Origin: an uncultured Lachnospiraceae bacterium
Lineage (GTDB): Bacteria > Bacillota > Clostridia > Lachnospirales > Lachnospiraceae
Direction of reading: 5' to 3'
Length of the DNA stretch: 64,000 bases
NCBI GenBank assembly: GCA_910576975.1
Contig: CAJTJY010000004.1
Location: 62,001-126,000, forward strand
Shown here: piece after piece, positions 27,318 to 35,452 of the stretch
How positions within the stretch are numbered: the stretch's first letter is position 1
Layout: every line of letters starts with the position of its first letter
Notes under the pieces: model-generated
What the model was told of the DNA's origin: nothing
Databases searched by the model: none
Seen by the model: only the letters and a program-made list of their open reading frames with translations
Translations under genes and position numbers: made by a program

Positions 27318-29006
27318 TCATTCATCATATAAAAATTTGTGTTCTAAACCGCTGGCAAAACGGATCCGGACGATCCGGCCGTCCTGGATGAATATTTCAT
27401 TTACAATCTGATCCACAAAATCCTTCAGGATCCCCGCGTCCAGATCAACGGCTATCTGGACATAATCAATATGATTTTTAGAATTGATATGCTGGGCCAC
27501 AAGAAAAGCCGACGCCTTTTTTATAAACGACAGATCAGCGGAGCCGGAGCCGCCGCCATCGTTCAGGGCCGAAATGCGTTTTTCAATGTCACGTATTTTC
27601 GCGGTCAATTCGCGCTTTCTTTCTGAATACTCTTCCTTCGTGATTGCGTCCGGATCGTAAATGTATAATTCCGTTAATCGTGAAATAGCGTTTTTCTGTT
27701 TATCCCGTTCACGCTTTAATATGACAAGCTGATCTTCGGATGTGCCTTCCTGGGCGCCAGATTCCCCTATATCCGGCACATAGGCGCCCTTGCTGATATT
27801 TTTATCCCGCAGCATTGAAAAGGTGATTTCCAGGCTTTCCGGAGATAGCCGCACATTATCAAATTCAGGCCCGGCCAGAAGCGCGGATTCCAGCTTTTCC
27901 AGGGAATCAATGTTTTTACAATCTTTCTGAATCCTGGCAAGGTTGGCGGCATAGTTGAATATAAACGGCCCCAAAGAAAGATCGCTGATCATCCGTTTAT
28001 TGTCACAATCCATTTGACGCGCCCGGCGCCCGCAGCGATAAACAGACGGCCGAAGTCCGTTTTCCCGCTGTTTATCCTTCGCGGCGTTCATATTGCCGCC
28101 GCATAGATTACAGCTGACTTTCCCGCCGAAAACGTGAATATGCCGTGTCTGCCTGATTTCGGACACGTCGCGGCTACTTGCGTTTTTGTCCATGATTTCA
28201 TTACAGCGGATAAACTGATCCTTTTCGATGATTGCCTGATGATTATTTTCTTTCACAATCCATTCAGATTTCGGCTTTTCCGGGCCGTGAAATTCGCAGC
28301 GGTTATATGTATATGTTCCGATATATACTTCATTCCGGAGCGTTCGCCGGATGTATTCCGGCAGCCATTCCGTGTGATATTTCGGTTTTATTCCGTTTTG
28401 CTGAAGGAACCGCGCAACCTTATGACATGAATGATATTTTTCGTACAAGTCAAAAATCATTTTTACCTTATCTTTTTCTTCCGGTTCCGGGATCAAGTTT
28501 TTCTTTTCCGGATCCTTTTTGTAGCCTAAAGGCGGAAGCCCTCCATTCCACAGGCCGCTTTCCGCCCGGTCAAGCATGATCCCGGTAACACGTTCGGAAG
28601 TCATGTTTCTTTCTAATTCTGCAAAAATCAGAATGATTTTCAGCATAGCTTCCCCGATCGCGGTCGATGTGTCAAATTGTTCATTCATGGATATAAATGT
28701 CACATGATGATCTTTCAATTCTTTGTACATCGTGGAGAAATCAAGAAGATTCCTGGAAATACGGTCAACTTTCCACACGATTAAATGAGAAAAGCCGCCA
28801 GCCCTGATATGTTCCATCATTTCTTGAAAGCGTGGGCGATCAGTGTTTTTGCCTGAATATCCGTCGTCCTCGAATATTTCAAACTTATCTATTTCCAGCA
28901 GCTTACAATATTCTTTTAACTTTTTCCGCTGGAAGGGCAGACTATCTTTATCAACCTGGTATCTGGTAGAAACGCGGACATATAGCGCCGCCTTTTGTCT
29001 TTTCAT
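27318..29006 (-). CDS. int: large serine recombinase (phage integrase)
   Basis: The 562-residue protein has the large serine integrase layout. An N-terminal resolvase domain (AALYVRVSTRYQ with nucleophile Ser13, VWKVDRISRN, AELERNMTSERV) is followed by the recombinase domain (LPPLGYKKDP onward), then a zinc ribbon (CNLCGG ... CGRRARQMDC at about 310-345) and a coiled-coil-containing C-terminal region (RERDKQKNAISRLTELY). It catalyses attP x attB integration through a Ser-DNA link. Being at the prophage edge and pointing outward is usual. AAGGGAAGG precedes its ATG. Confidence 0.95.
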   Translation of the reverse strand: MKRQKAALYVRVSTRYQVDKDSLPFQRKKLKEYCKLLEIDKFEIFEDDGYSGKNTDRPRFQEMMEHIRAGGFSHLIVWKVDRISRNLLDFSTMYKELKDHHVTFISMNEQFDTSTAIGEAMLKIILIFAELERNMTSERVTGIMLDRAESGLWNGGLPPLGYKKDPEKKNLIPEPEEKDKVKMIFDLYEKYHSCHKVARFLQQNGIKPKYHTEWLPEYIRRTLRNEVYIGTYTYNRCEFHGPEKPKSEWIVKENNHQAIIEKDQFIRCNEIMDKNASSRDVSEIRQTRHIHVFGGKVSCNLCGGNMNAAKDKQRENGLRPSVYRCGRRARQMDCDNKRMISDLSLGPFIFNYAANLARIQKDCKNIDSLEKLESALLAGPEFDNVRLSPESLEITFSMLRDKNISKGAYVPDIGESGAQEGTSEDQLVILKRERDKQKNAISRLTELYIYDPDAITKEEYSERKRELTAKIRDIEKRISALNDGGGSGSADLSFIKKASAFLVAQHINSKNHIDYVQIAVDLDAGILKDFVDQIVNEIFIQDGRIVRIRFASGLEHKFLYDE

Positions 29007-29043
29007 ATGACCTTCCCTTCTCCACGAACCGAAAAAAGGGCGT

Positions 29044-29076
29044 AAAAAAGAAAGCCGTTGATTTTTGGCGGCTTTC
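29044..29076 (-). terminator. rho-independent terminator, minus strand
   Basis: An 8-bp stem (GAAAGCCG at 29050-29057 pairing with CGGCTTTC at 29069-29076) is followed on the minus strand by six T residues. It lies between the small lysogeny genes and the integrase gene, so the integrase is probably transcribed separately. On the plus strand a TATAAT at 29082-29087 is also present, with unclear purpose. Confidence 0.65.
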
Positions 29077-29208
29077 CATGCTATAATAGATATGCTTATT
29101 TCCAGCTGGGAAGCCGCTTGTTTTCGGTTCCTGGTTCTAAAGCCGGCCGGTGATTGCCGTCACTGGCTGGCTGTTTTTATTTTTCTGTTTTTATCATGCT
29201 TTTTCGTT

Positions 29209-29409
29209 TTACTTCAGCAAAACAACGTCGTACATATTGACATTTATATCCAGTCCTTCTTCGTTATCCCATCGGACATATGCGAAACCATCGCCATAAA
29301 GCCCCTTTTCAACGGTTCCATCCTTATAAAGCAACGTATTCCCGGAATAGTAATACTTCCGGACGCGCTGACCTTTTCGAAGCCTGTTAAAATCTGTACA
29401 TTCGATCAT
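29209..29409 (-). CDS. hypothetical phage protein, 66 residues
   Basis: This small basic/acidic mixed protein (RKYYYSGNTLLYKDGTVEKG, YVRWDNEEG) has no family I know; it looks like a small beta-barrel. Its ATG overlaps the stop of the SWIM-type gene by four bases, so the two are one transcription unit. Confidence 0.6.
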   Translation of the reverse strand: MIECTDFNRLRKGQRVRKYYYSGNTLLYKDGTVEKGLYGDGFAYVRWDNEEGLDINVNMYDVVLLK

Positions 29410-29792
29410 GATTTCCCTTCCGGCGCCGCCTGGATCAATCCCTTATTCAGCGCTATTCTATAAATATGCTTACATGGTTTATGTGTTTCTTTAAATTCCG
29501 GACACTGGCAGATCCCCAAAGCGACAAAATAAAAATCAGGATCCGAAGCTGCCTTCATCCGGCAGATTTTCCCGCCGTTCTTTCCGACAGCTTCAACCTG
29601 GAAATTTTCCGCTTGCGCTTGCCGGAGCCGCTTTCTTTGTTCCGGTTCCTGGTGGACGCTTTCCGGCCATCGGTAAAATGGTTTATTGTCCGCTTCCGCT
29701 TTCTTTTGCCATTTCAAGTATATCCGGATCTTATTCGCCCATATCAGGATAAACACGGCAGCAGCTATAATCAATACGCTGAATAGTTTCAC
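29406..29792 (-). CDS. membrane-anchored SWIM zinc-finger-like protein
   Basis: This 128-residue protein has one N-terminal membrane segment (LFSVLIIAAAVFILIWA) and a C-terminal segment CQCPEFKETHKPCKHIYRIA, matching the SWIM pattern C-x-C-xn-C-x-H. SWIM domains bind zinc and mediate DNA or protein contacts. A membrane anchor joined to SWIM is unusual. It lies in the lysogeny region, is probably expressed from the prophage, and might alter host susceptibility. Function is not known. Confidence 0.65.
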   Translation of the reverse strand: MKLFSVLIIAAAVFILIWANKIRIYLKWQKKAEADNKPFYRWPESVHQEPEQRKRLRQAQAENFQVEAVGKNGGKICRMKAASDPDFYFVALGICQCPEFKETHKPCKHIYRIALNKGLIQAAPEGKS

Positions 29793-29804
29793 TAAAAGCC
29801 CCCT

Positions 29805-30395
29805 TTATCGACTGATTTTGTATTTAACAAAGTTGCCATCCTTAAGTTTGACAATCTTTTTGGAATCTAAAAGGGATTTTACTGCCTGGTTAAAATAATC
29901 CGGTTCACCTTTTGGGAATTGCTTTCTTATATCCTTTTGCAAAGCAGAGCCGCCAGCACTTTCAATTTCCTTCAGAATTTTTCCCTCCAGGGCTTTTATA
30001 GCTTTCTTCTTTGACTTTTCTTCCTCAAAGTATTCCTTTGCTTCCGCATACTCGTTTTTCATGTAAAAATCAAGTGCTTTTTGTATATCCTCATATAAGC
30101 TAGAATAATACTTTTTGAAATAGGCAGCACCACCGGAACCATGAGACAGGCAAAAGGTTTCCAATTCTTTACAAAGCAGTAATTTTCTTTTGAATCCGGC
30201 TACATTTTTGTCAGGATCTGTATTATTCGTTTCTATGCTATCAATTTTATCGGCTTTCTTTTCACAAGCCTTTTCATAATGATCTTCAAAATCGAAAAGG
30301 GCTTCATCTGAAACAGATTTTGATGGGGTACTTCTTGCCTGTATTTCTGCTGTTTTTGCTTCTATTTTTCTTTGCCAATTCTTTAAAAATCCCAT
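29805..30395 (-). CDS. hypothetical coiled-coil protein with winged-helix-like C-terminus
   Basis: The product from ATG 30395 is 196 residues. It is Lys/Glu-rich with coiled-coil character in the middle (MKNEYAEAKEYFEEEKSKKK), and the last 60 residues (ILKEIESAGGSALQKDIRKQ then FNQAVKSLLDSKKIVKLKDG) read like a winged helix. The start is chosen for AAGGAAGG just upstream; the frame opens 96 bases earlier without a good site. It sits between the repressor and the SWIM gene in the lysogeny module. Confidence 0.6.
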   Translation of the reverse strand: MGFLKNWQRKIEAKTAEIQARSTPSKSVSDEALFDFEDHYEKACEKKADKIDSIETNNTDPDKNVAGFKRKLLLCKELETFCLSHGSGGAAYFKKYYSSLYEDIQKALDFYMKNEYAEAKEYFEEEKSKKKAIKALEGKILKEIESAGGSALQKDIRKQFPKGEPDYFNQAVKSLLDSKKIVKLKDGNFVKYKISR

Positions 30396-30620
30396 ATATC
30401 CTTCCTTTCGCTTGCCGCCGTCATTCAATTTATAATATATTTGCCCGGCTTTCAATAAAGAAAGGTGATACCACATGATTAGAAAATACATTCATTTTCC
30501 AGATACGAACATATTCGCTATATATTATGCAAAACAAAAAATCATATATTATAATTTGAACTTTAGCGGCACAACTAAAATTTATGTAATACAGTAACTA
30601 ATAATTGCCGGGTGCAGATT

Positions 30621-31082
30621 TCATCCGGCGTCGGATTCTTCGCGTTCAGGATCCACGGGCGGAAATTTCTTTTCTAATTCATCCGGCGTTTTTGGGATAT
30701 TTCCAATTTCGTTATCACTTTCAGAAATAGCAATATCAATTTCGTGAAAATAGTTAAGTACAGCACTTCGCCCTTCTGGTGGTAGGTTAATGAATTTTTC
30801 GATCATAACATACGCAGACCTGGGTAATCCATACCTATCTACCATTTGGTTTAGCGTATCGGGAGAATCCTGTTTTTCCATTTCTCCTTCGCCAGTTTTG
30901 AGCCATTCCTCATTAACTGGAAATTCACTACATACTAATTTTATATGTTTGTCAGTGACATTTCTTGCACCGCTTTCTATATTAGAAATTCCGGATTTTG
31001 AAAGACCGATTTTATTTCCAAATTCTTCTTGGCTAAGTCCTAAAGCCTTGCGTAATTCTTTGAATCGGTCATTTATTGTCAT
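30621..31082 (-). CDS. XRE-family phage repressor
   Basis: This 153-residue protein has an N-terminal helix-turn-helix of the HTH_3 type: LRKALGLSQEEFGNKIGLSK then SGISNIESGARN, followed by VNEEWLKTGEGEM, a common linker in phage repressors. The C-terminal part is acidic, with no recognisable Ser/Lys autoprotease, so it is not a classical LexA-like CI. It lies at the divergent early/lysogeny promoter region and likely controls both. Confidence 0.85.
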   Translation of the reverse strand: MTINDRFKELRKALGLSQEEFGNKIGLSKSGISNIESGARNVTDKHIKLVCSEFPVNEEWLKTGEGEMEKQDSPDTLNQMVDRYGLPRSAYVMIEKFINLPPEGRSAVLNYFHEIDIAISESDNEIGNIPKTPDELEKKFPPVDPEREESDAG

Positions 31083-31110
31083 TTAATCACCCCCTTCTGA
31101 CTGTAAACTT

Positions 31111-31139
31111 ACTATACCATATTAAGTTCTGTTTGTAAA
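31111..31139 (-). promoter_or_regulatory. lysogeny promoter for the repressor
   Basis: On the minus strand TTTACA (31139-31134), a 17-base spacer and TATAGT (31116-31111) form a good promoter about 30 bases upstream of the repressor gene. It overlaps TGTAAAC-type half-sites that may be operators. Confidence 0.6.
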
Positions 31140-31184
31140 CATTTAAACGAAAATTCTTTTTGAAAACTTTTTCTTCATTTATGA

Positions 31185-31213
31185 TTGACAAAAGTTTTCA
31201 AACGATGTATTAT
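31185..31213 (+). promoter_or_regulatory. early phage promoter with GTTTTCA operators
   Basis: TTGACA (31185-31190), a 17-base spacer and TATTAT (31208-31213) form a near-consensus promoter facing the early operon. The sequence around it holds several copies of a GTTTTCA/TGAAAAC half-site: TGAAAAC at about 31171, GTTTTCA at 31194 inside the spacer, GTTTTCA at about 31214 after the -10, and GAAAACA near 31244. These are the likely operators of the XRE repressor. Confidence 0.7.
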
Positions 31214-31272
31214 GTTTTCATACAGAACAATAATATTCTATTAGAAAACATAAAGCAAGAAAGGGTGATTGA

Positions 31273-31449
31273 ATGAATCGAGAAAAGGAATACACACCAG
31301 AGCAGATATCTAATGCAGAGGAACTGTGTGAACTGATCAACAGCGTTCCGGAAGGAAAGCGTGGCATTTTCAGTATTGTCATGCTGGCGTATATGAACGG
31401 CATGGAAGCCGGTATGGTGTACGCACAGGACGCCAGGGCGGTAACATAA
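31273..31449 (+). CDS. small early phage protein, 58 residues
   Basis: ATG 31273 lies behind AAAGGGTG and opens a 58-codon frame (NREKEYTPEQISNAEELCEL, then IFSIVMLAYMNGMEAGMVYA). It is the first gene of the early operon, 60 bases after the promoter. The C-terminal half is a moderately hydrophobic Met-rich helix. The position suggests a Cro-like or anti-host role, but no helix-turn-helix was seen. A GGCCC/GGGCC hairpin follows the stop. Confidence 0.6.
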   Translation: MNREKEYTPEQISNAEELCELINSVPEGKRGIFSIVMLAYMNGMEAGMVYAQDARAVT

Positions 31450-31548
31450 AGGCCCACAACGGGCCGTTGACCATATAGCCAGGGCTGACGGCAATCGGCG
31501 GCTATATGCTGGAAATAAGCGCACATTGACAACAGAATAGGGGTAATT

Positions 31549-32313
31549 ATGAAATATGTCGGAAGCAAGGCCAGAATCAGCAGACACATTCTTCCTATCA
31601 TCCAGGGCGCCATTGACAGAAACGGTATTGAAACCTATGTGGAGCCGTTTGTCGGCGGCGGAAATCTGATTGACAAAGTACATTGCCATAACCGGATCGG
31701 CTATGACAATAACGAATATTTGATCGGATTCTGGCAAGCCCTACAAACTGGATGGAATCCCGGAGCGGTTCCAATGTCCAAAGAACTGTATACACAGATC
31801 AAAGACTATAAAGAACTATTCCGGCCGGAAGTGGTGGCACTTGCGGGATTTTGCGCCACATATAACGCAAAATGGTTCGGTGGATATGCCGGAACCGTTA
31901 AGACCAAAACCGGCGAAATCAGAAACTATTATGATGAAGCCGTTAGAAATGTCTTAAAACAGATCCCCGCCCTGGCGGATGTAGTTTTTCAAGTGAAAAG
32001 CTATGAAGAAATCAATCCTTCCGGCTGCCTGGTATATTGCGATCCGCCATATGAGGGAACCACAAAGTATATAGGCAGCTTTAATCATTCCCACTATTGG
32101 GAATGGGTGCGGAAAATGAGCGAAAACAATATTGTGATATGCAGCGAATACGCCGCGCCTGATGATTTTATCTGCATATGGGAAATGGAACGCACGACAA
32201 CGCTTGACAAGGCCAGCCGCACAAAAGCAATAGAACGGTTATTTGTCCGGCGCGGTTCGGGGGGGGGTATTTGCAATTTACATAATACGGATAAGGCCCC
32301 GTTATGGCCTTGA
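31549..32313 (+). CDS. dam: D12-class DNA adenine N6-methyltransferase
   Basis: This 254-residue protein has the D12 (Dam-like) layout: MKYVGSKARI at the N-terminus, EPFVGGGNLIDKVH (SAM loop), and catalytic DPPY in LVYCDPPYEGTTKY. It methylates adenine in a short DNA motif, protecting phage DNA or regulating transcription. It is an orphan, with no restriction nuclease nearby. The last 20 codons follow a run of nine G residues (32259-32267), and tail length would change with tract length. Confidence 0.88.
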   Translation: MKYVGSKARISRHILPIIQGAIDRNGIETYVEPFVGGGNLIDKVHCHNRIGYDNNEYLIGFWQALQTGWNPGAVPMSKELYTQIKDYKELFRPEVVALAGFCATYNAKWFGGYAGTVKTKTGEIRNYYDEAVRNVLKQIPALADVVFQVKSYEEINPSGCLVYCDPPYEGTTKYIGSFNHSHYWEWVRKMSENNIVICSEYAAPDDFICIWEMERTTTLDKASRTKAIERLFVRRGSGGGICNLHNTDKAPLWP

Positions 32314-32337
32314 ATATAGAGGGAAGGAGAAAAGCAC

Positions 32338-32721
32338 ATGTTACACGTTGATCTGTCACAGCTTGCGGGCGGAACGCTTCAGGAAAAGTTTGATCGTGAG
32401 ATTACACGGGTTATTGACAATATGCAAGATCCAAACACGCCATTCGGAGAAAAGCGGAAAATCACAATCAATATTTCCTTCGTTCAGAATGAAATGCGCG
32501 ACGACGCGAAGATCGAAATTTCTTTAAATTCCAAACTTGCCGGGGTTATATCCGCGAAAACTAATTTCGCTATGGGTAAAGACCTGAAAAGCGGTGAAGT
32601 TGTGGTGAATGAGTACGGGAAACAGATTCCCGGCCAGATGTCTTTTTCTGATTTAGGGCAGAAAGAGGAAGGAAACAAGGTGACGCCGATCCAGCAGCCG
32701 CGGAAACTTGGCACAAATTAA
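32338..32721 (+). CDS. replication terminator-like phage protein
   Basis: This 127-residue protein (LSQLAGGTLQEKFDREITRV, KITINISFVQNEMRDD, GQMSFSDLG) belongs to a group common in Clostridia phages and usually annotated 'replication terminator protein'. The experimental basis for that name is thin. It sits just before a larger protein of unknown function, as is usual in such phages. Confidence 0.6.
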   Translation: MLHVDLSQLAGGTLQEKFDREITRVIDNMQDPNTPFGEKRKITINISFVQNEMRDDAKIEISLNSKLAGVISAKTNFAMGKDLKSGEVVVNEYGKQIPGQMSFSDLGQKEEGNKVTPIQQPRKLGTN

Positions 32722-32741
32722 AATAAAGAGAGGAAAAGAGC

Positions 32742-33479
32742 ATGATCAAAGAAGCATTACAGTACATCATAGGGCTTCAGCAGCCCCGTGTTGAGGAAAT
32801 CAAAAACAAACATTATTACTTTTACAACGGAACGCCTATGTTATTGGGTGAATGTCGCAGTTGTGACGCGTTGGAAATTTCAACGCTTACTTCGCTTGTG
32901 GAGTACATCAAAAGCCGCCTGGCGGATGATTTCGCGGAAGCTAGGGGAATCCCTAAAATGATCGTACATGTACAATCAGAAACCGAAGTCCGGCTTGTGT
33001 CTGCCTTTAATGGAGATATGGACAGATGGGAGATCGCAAAAGTGAAAGCAAGGATCCCGCGGATCGTCCTGAATGAATTTATGAATCAGGAATCTTTTGT
33101 CATTCAAATGCAGTCAATGTTTTTAGATACACCGGATAAAGCGATCGTTATGCAAGTGGCCGGAAATGTGGAGGATAAAACCGTCATGAATTATGGCGAC
33201 GATGGAGTGACACAGAAGGCCACGATCAAAAGCGGGCTTGCAAGTATGGAGGATGTTTTTGTTCCTAATCCGGTAACGCTGCAACCGTTCCGGACGTTCC
33301 ACGAAATCAGCCAGCCGGAAATTTCGTTTGTGTTCCGTATGAAAAACAGTCAAAGCGGCGTTTCTTGTGCGCTGTTTGAAGCAGACGGCGGCGCCTGGAA
33401 ATTTAACGCCGTTCACAGTATCGCGGAATATCTCAAAAAGGAACTGGAAGGCGTGGAGAATGTCGCCGTTCTGTCATAA
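32742..33479 (+). CDS. phage early protein, possibly DUF2303-like
   Basis: This 245-residue protein is cytoplasmic, with mixed alpha/beta character. The segment AGNVEDKTVMNYGDDGVTQK recalls DUF2303 (YfdQ-like) phage proteins, which also sit near recombination/replication genes. The match is from memory and not firm. AGAGGAAAAGAG precedes the ATG. It follows the replication-terminator-like gene after 20 bases. Confidence 0.5.
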   Translation: MIKEALQYIIGLQQPRVEEIKNKHYYFYNGTPMLLGECRSCDALEISTLTSLVEYIKSRLADDFAEARGIPKMIVHVQSETEVRLVSAFNGDMDRWEIAKVKARIPRIVLNEFMNQESFVIQMQSMFLDTPDKAIVMQVAGNVEDKTVMNYGDDGVTQKATIKSGLASMEDVFVPNPVTLQPFRTFHEISQPEISFVFRMKNSQSGVSCALFEADGGAWKFNAVHSIAEYLKKELEGVENVAVLS

Positions 33480-33545
33480 CGGTATTTTCCAGGTATAAAC
33501 GGATTAAGGCCACGAAACGGCTTTCTAATAACATGAAGGGGCGTG

Positions 33546-34412
33546 ATGAATACGGAATCAAATACTTATTGGATTTATGACACAACAATTTCTTTTGAAA
33601 ATAAGACGGAACGATCGCCGAAAGGAGCCTGGCACAAGCACAAATTCCGCCATTACGGATATTTCTATCAGCTTTTAAACATGTTGGACACGGAAGGCTT
33701 TAATGTTCAAAACGATCCGGAAGTTGACAAACTTATCCGGAAAAATTACTGGATAGGAAAGCGCGGGGATCTTGAATTTTGTGCAGAAAAATATCCGAAC
33801 GGCTTCAAGATTCAATTCTTTCAAAATGTAGTATATGAAAACCAAAACGGCGGCAGATATGATTTTGATAAATTCCGGAAAATGCCGTACATGATCCAGC
33901 TGCAATATAGAAAATACATGAATCAGCTGATCCGGCTTTTAAAAGGCATAACGGACGTAAAAGACGTATCAAGCAGATCCCCAAAGCTGGCGGAGGAACG
34001 GATCAAGTGCGGATATGTAGAATCCTGTCACCACGAACAGAAGGACACGGATTTTGACCTTCGGATACTGGACGGGCAGACACAGCCGCCATATAACGGG
34101 CTGGATAGAGATAGAAAAACAATCCGGAACGGGGAAATTAAGTATTTTCGTGGGCGCGACGGTTATTTGCGCCGCGGGCGCGTCTATCATGATTTGAATA
34201 ATATGTGGTGGGTAATTACTGATAAATACACCACGAAAAAGGTTGCTGCATTTGAATTGTTTGACCTGGGGCCGGATGATAAGCGCGGACGGCTTGCGCC
34301 GCTTCGGATCCCGCCTGAATACCTGGAAAAGAAAAAGACATTAGAGCAAAGCACAACAAAGGAACTTGCCGCAGAGTTGCGGCGCCGCGGCTTGAAAGTA
34401 AAATTTCAGTAA
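33546..34412 (+). CDS. hypothetical phage protein, 288 residues
   Basis: No family recognised. The protein is rich in aromatic and charged residues (HKFRHYGYFYQLLNML, RYDFDKFRKMPYMIQLQYRK). It ends in STTKELAAELRRRGLKVKFQ, which resembles a SAP/HeH-type short helical DNA-binding tail. ATG 33546 is preferred over GTG 33543 because AAGGGG is only two bases from the latter. It lies between the DUF2303-like gene and the lectin-fold gene. Confidence 0.55.
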   Translation: MNTESNTYWIYDTTISFENKTERSPKGAWHKHKFRHYGYFYQLLNMLDTEGFNVQNDPEVDKLIRKNYWIGKRGDLEFCAEKYPNGFKIQFFQNVVYENQNGGRYDFDKFRKMPYMIQLQYRKYMNQLIRLLKGITDVKDVSSRSPKLAEERIKCGYVESCHHEQKDTDFDLRILDGQTQPPYNGLDRDRKTIRNGEIKYFRGRDGYLRRGRVYHDLNNMWWVITDKYTTKKVAAFELFDLGPDDKRGRLAPLRIPPEYLEKKKTLEQSTTKELAAELRRRGLKVKFQ

Positions 34413-34429
34413 ATGGAGGAAATAAGCAA

Positions 34430-35386
34430 ATGAAAGAAAGAAAGTATGTAAAGGAAACGCCGGTTGTTATCTATGACGCTAACGGGCTTCCTAACATGAT
34501 GTTGAAACTTGAAAACACGGCCCCTACAAAGGAACTGGCTGATCCGGTTTTTCTGGTTAAGGGCGTGGAATATGATTCCGTTTATCTTTCCAGGTTCTTA
34601 AACAGCGCCGTAAAGAATCAGGTTGTTTCCCTTCCGTTCCGGGATCCCCTGGCATATATCAGCATGGACGACGCGATCGAAAGAATCCGCCAGAAGGGGG
34701 AAGGCTGGCACTTGCTGACAAATTGCGAATGGCAGTACATAAAGGACACCACACGGCCAGGAACGCACGGAAATACATCATGCGGCAGTTATCACGGCGA
34801 CGAATCAGAAAACGGCATACGGAGCGAATACGGGCGCACAGAAACAGGATCCGGCCCCGCTGCATGGTTCCACAACGGAAATTCAGAAACGGGCATAGCG
34901 GACACGATCGGGAATGTGTGGAAAATTGTTTCCGGAATCCGCCTGAAGCGTGGCAAGCTGGAATATATGCCGGACAATGACGCCGCGGCCCCTGACGCTG
35001 ATTTATCAGAGGATAGCAAGGAATTTCTGGAAGTGCTGGCAGACGGGAAACCGGTCAAGATAGGCCCTGGCGAAGATGGAATGATGATAACAACCGGAGA
35101 AGTGGAAGGCTGGGACGCCGTAGAACGGGATGAAGTCGCCGTCGCCCTGGATGAAGTACCGCAGATTTTAAAGGATTTAGGGATCATTATTGATGATGAA
35201 AGCGCTAGTAAAGAATGGTTTGCAGCTGACGCAGAACTTGGCGAAGCAATTTGTTTCGTGGGTGCGGGTTACGGCGACACTTCCAATTCCGGGCCTTCGG
35301 CGCTGAGTTTGCTCTACCCGCGTTCTGACGTGCACGCGTACATCGGATTCTTTTCCGCTTTACTTGGAAAACCTGTAATCCGGTAA
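34430..35386 (+). CDS. FGE/C-type-lectin-fold protein, candidate DGR target
   Basis: This 318-residue protein resembles formylglycine-generating-enzyme/C-type-lectin proteins: GWHLLTNCEWQYIK, GNTSCGSYHGDESENG and GIADTIGNVWKIVSGIRL match the FGE-like core. The last 45 residues (CFVGAGYGDTSNSGPSALSL, PRSDVHAYIGFFSALLG) have the shape of diversity-generating-retroelement variable regions. NNC codons (CTC, TAC, GAC, CAC, TAC) sit where templates usually carry AAC. A GC hairpin follows the gene. No reverse transcriptase or template repeat is in the window, so the element may lie to the right or be lost. Binding partner unknown. Confidence 0.65.
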   Translation: MKERKYVKETPVVIYDANGLPNMMLKLENTAPTKELADPVFLVKGVEYDSVYLSRFLNSAVKNQVVSLPFRDPLAYISMDDAIERIRQKGEGWHLLTNCEWQYIKDTTRPGTHGNTSCGSYHGDESENGIRSEYGRTETGSGPAAWFHNGNSETGIADTIGNVWKIVSGIRLKRGKLEYMPDNDAAAPDADLSEDSKEFLEVLADGKPVKIGPGEDGMMITTGEVEGWDAVERDEVAVALDEVPQILKDLGIIIDDESASKEWFAADAELGEAICFVGAGYGDTSNSGPSALSLLYPRSDVHAYIGFFSALLGKPVIR

Positions 35387-35401
35387 CTGTAATCTGTTTA
35401 C

Positions 35402-35417
35402 CCGCGCGATAGCGCGG
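35402..35417. repeat. GC-rich hairpin downstream of putative variable region
   Basis: CCGCGC, loop GATA and GCGCGG form a 6-bp hairpin or cruciform 15 bases after the stop of the lectin-fold gene. In known DGRs a short GC hairpin with a 4-base loop just after the variable region is needed for retrohoming. A second hairpin (GGCCC/GGGCC) follows at about 35424-35438. Confidence 0.6.
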
Positions 35418-35452
35418 CTAATAGGCCCGTGGAGGGCCGGAAAGGTGGAACC

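Noticed and set aside
29065..29463. 132-codon plus-strand frame behind a TATAAT
   Set aside because: It is antisense to the 66-residue and SWIM-type genes and has a hydrophobic shadow-like composition.
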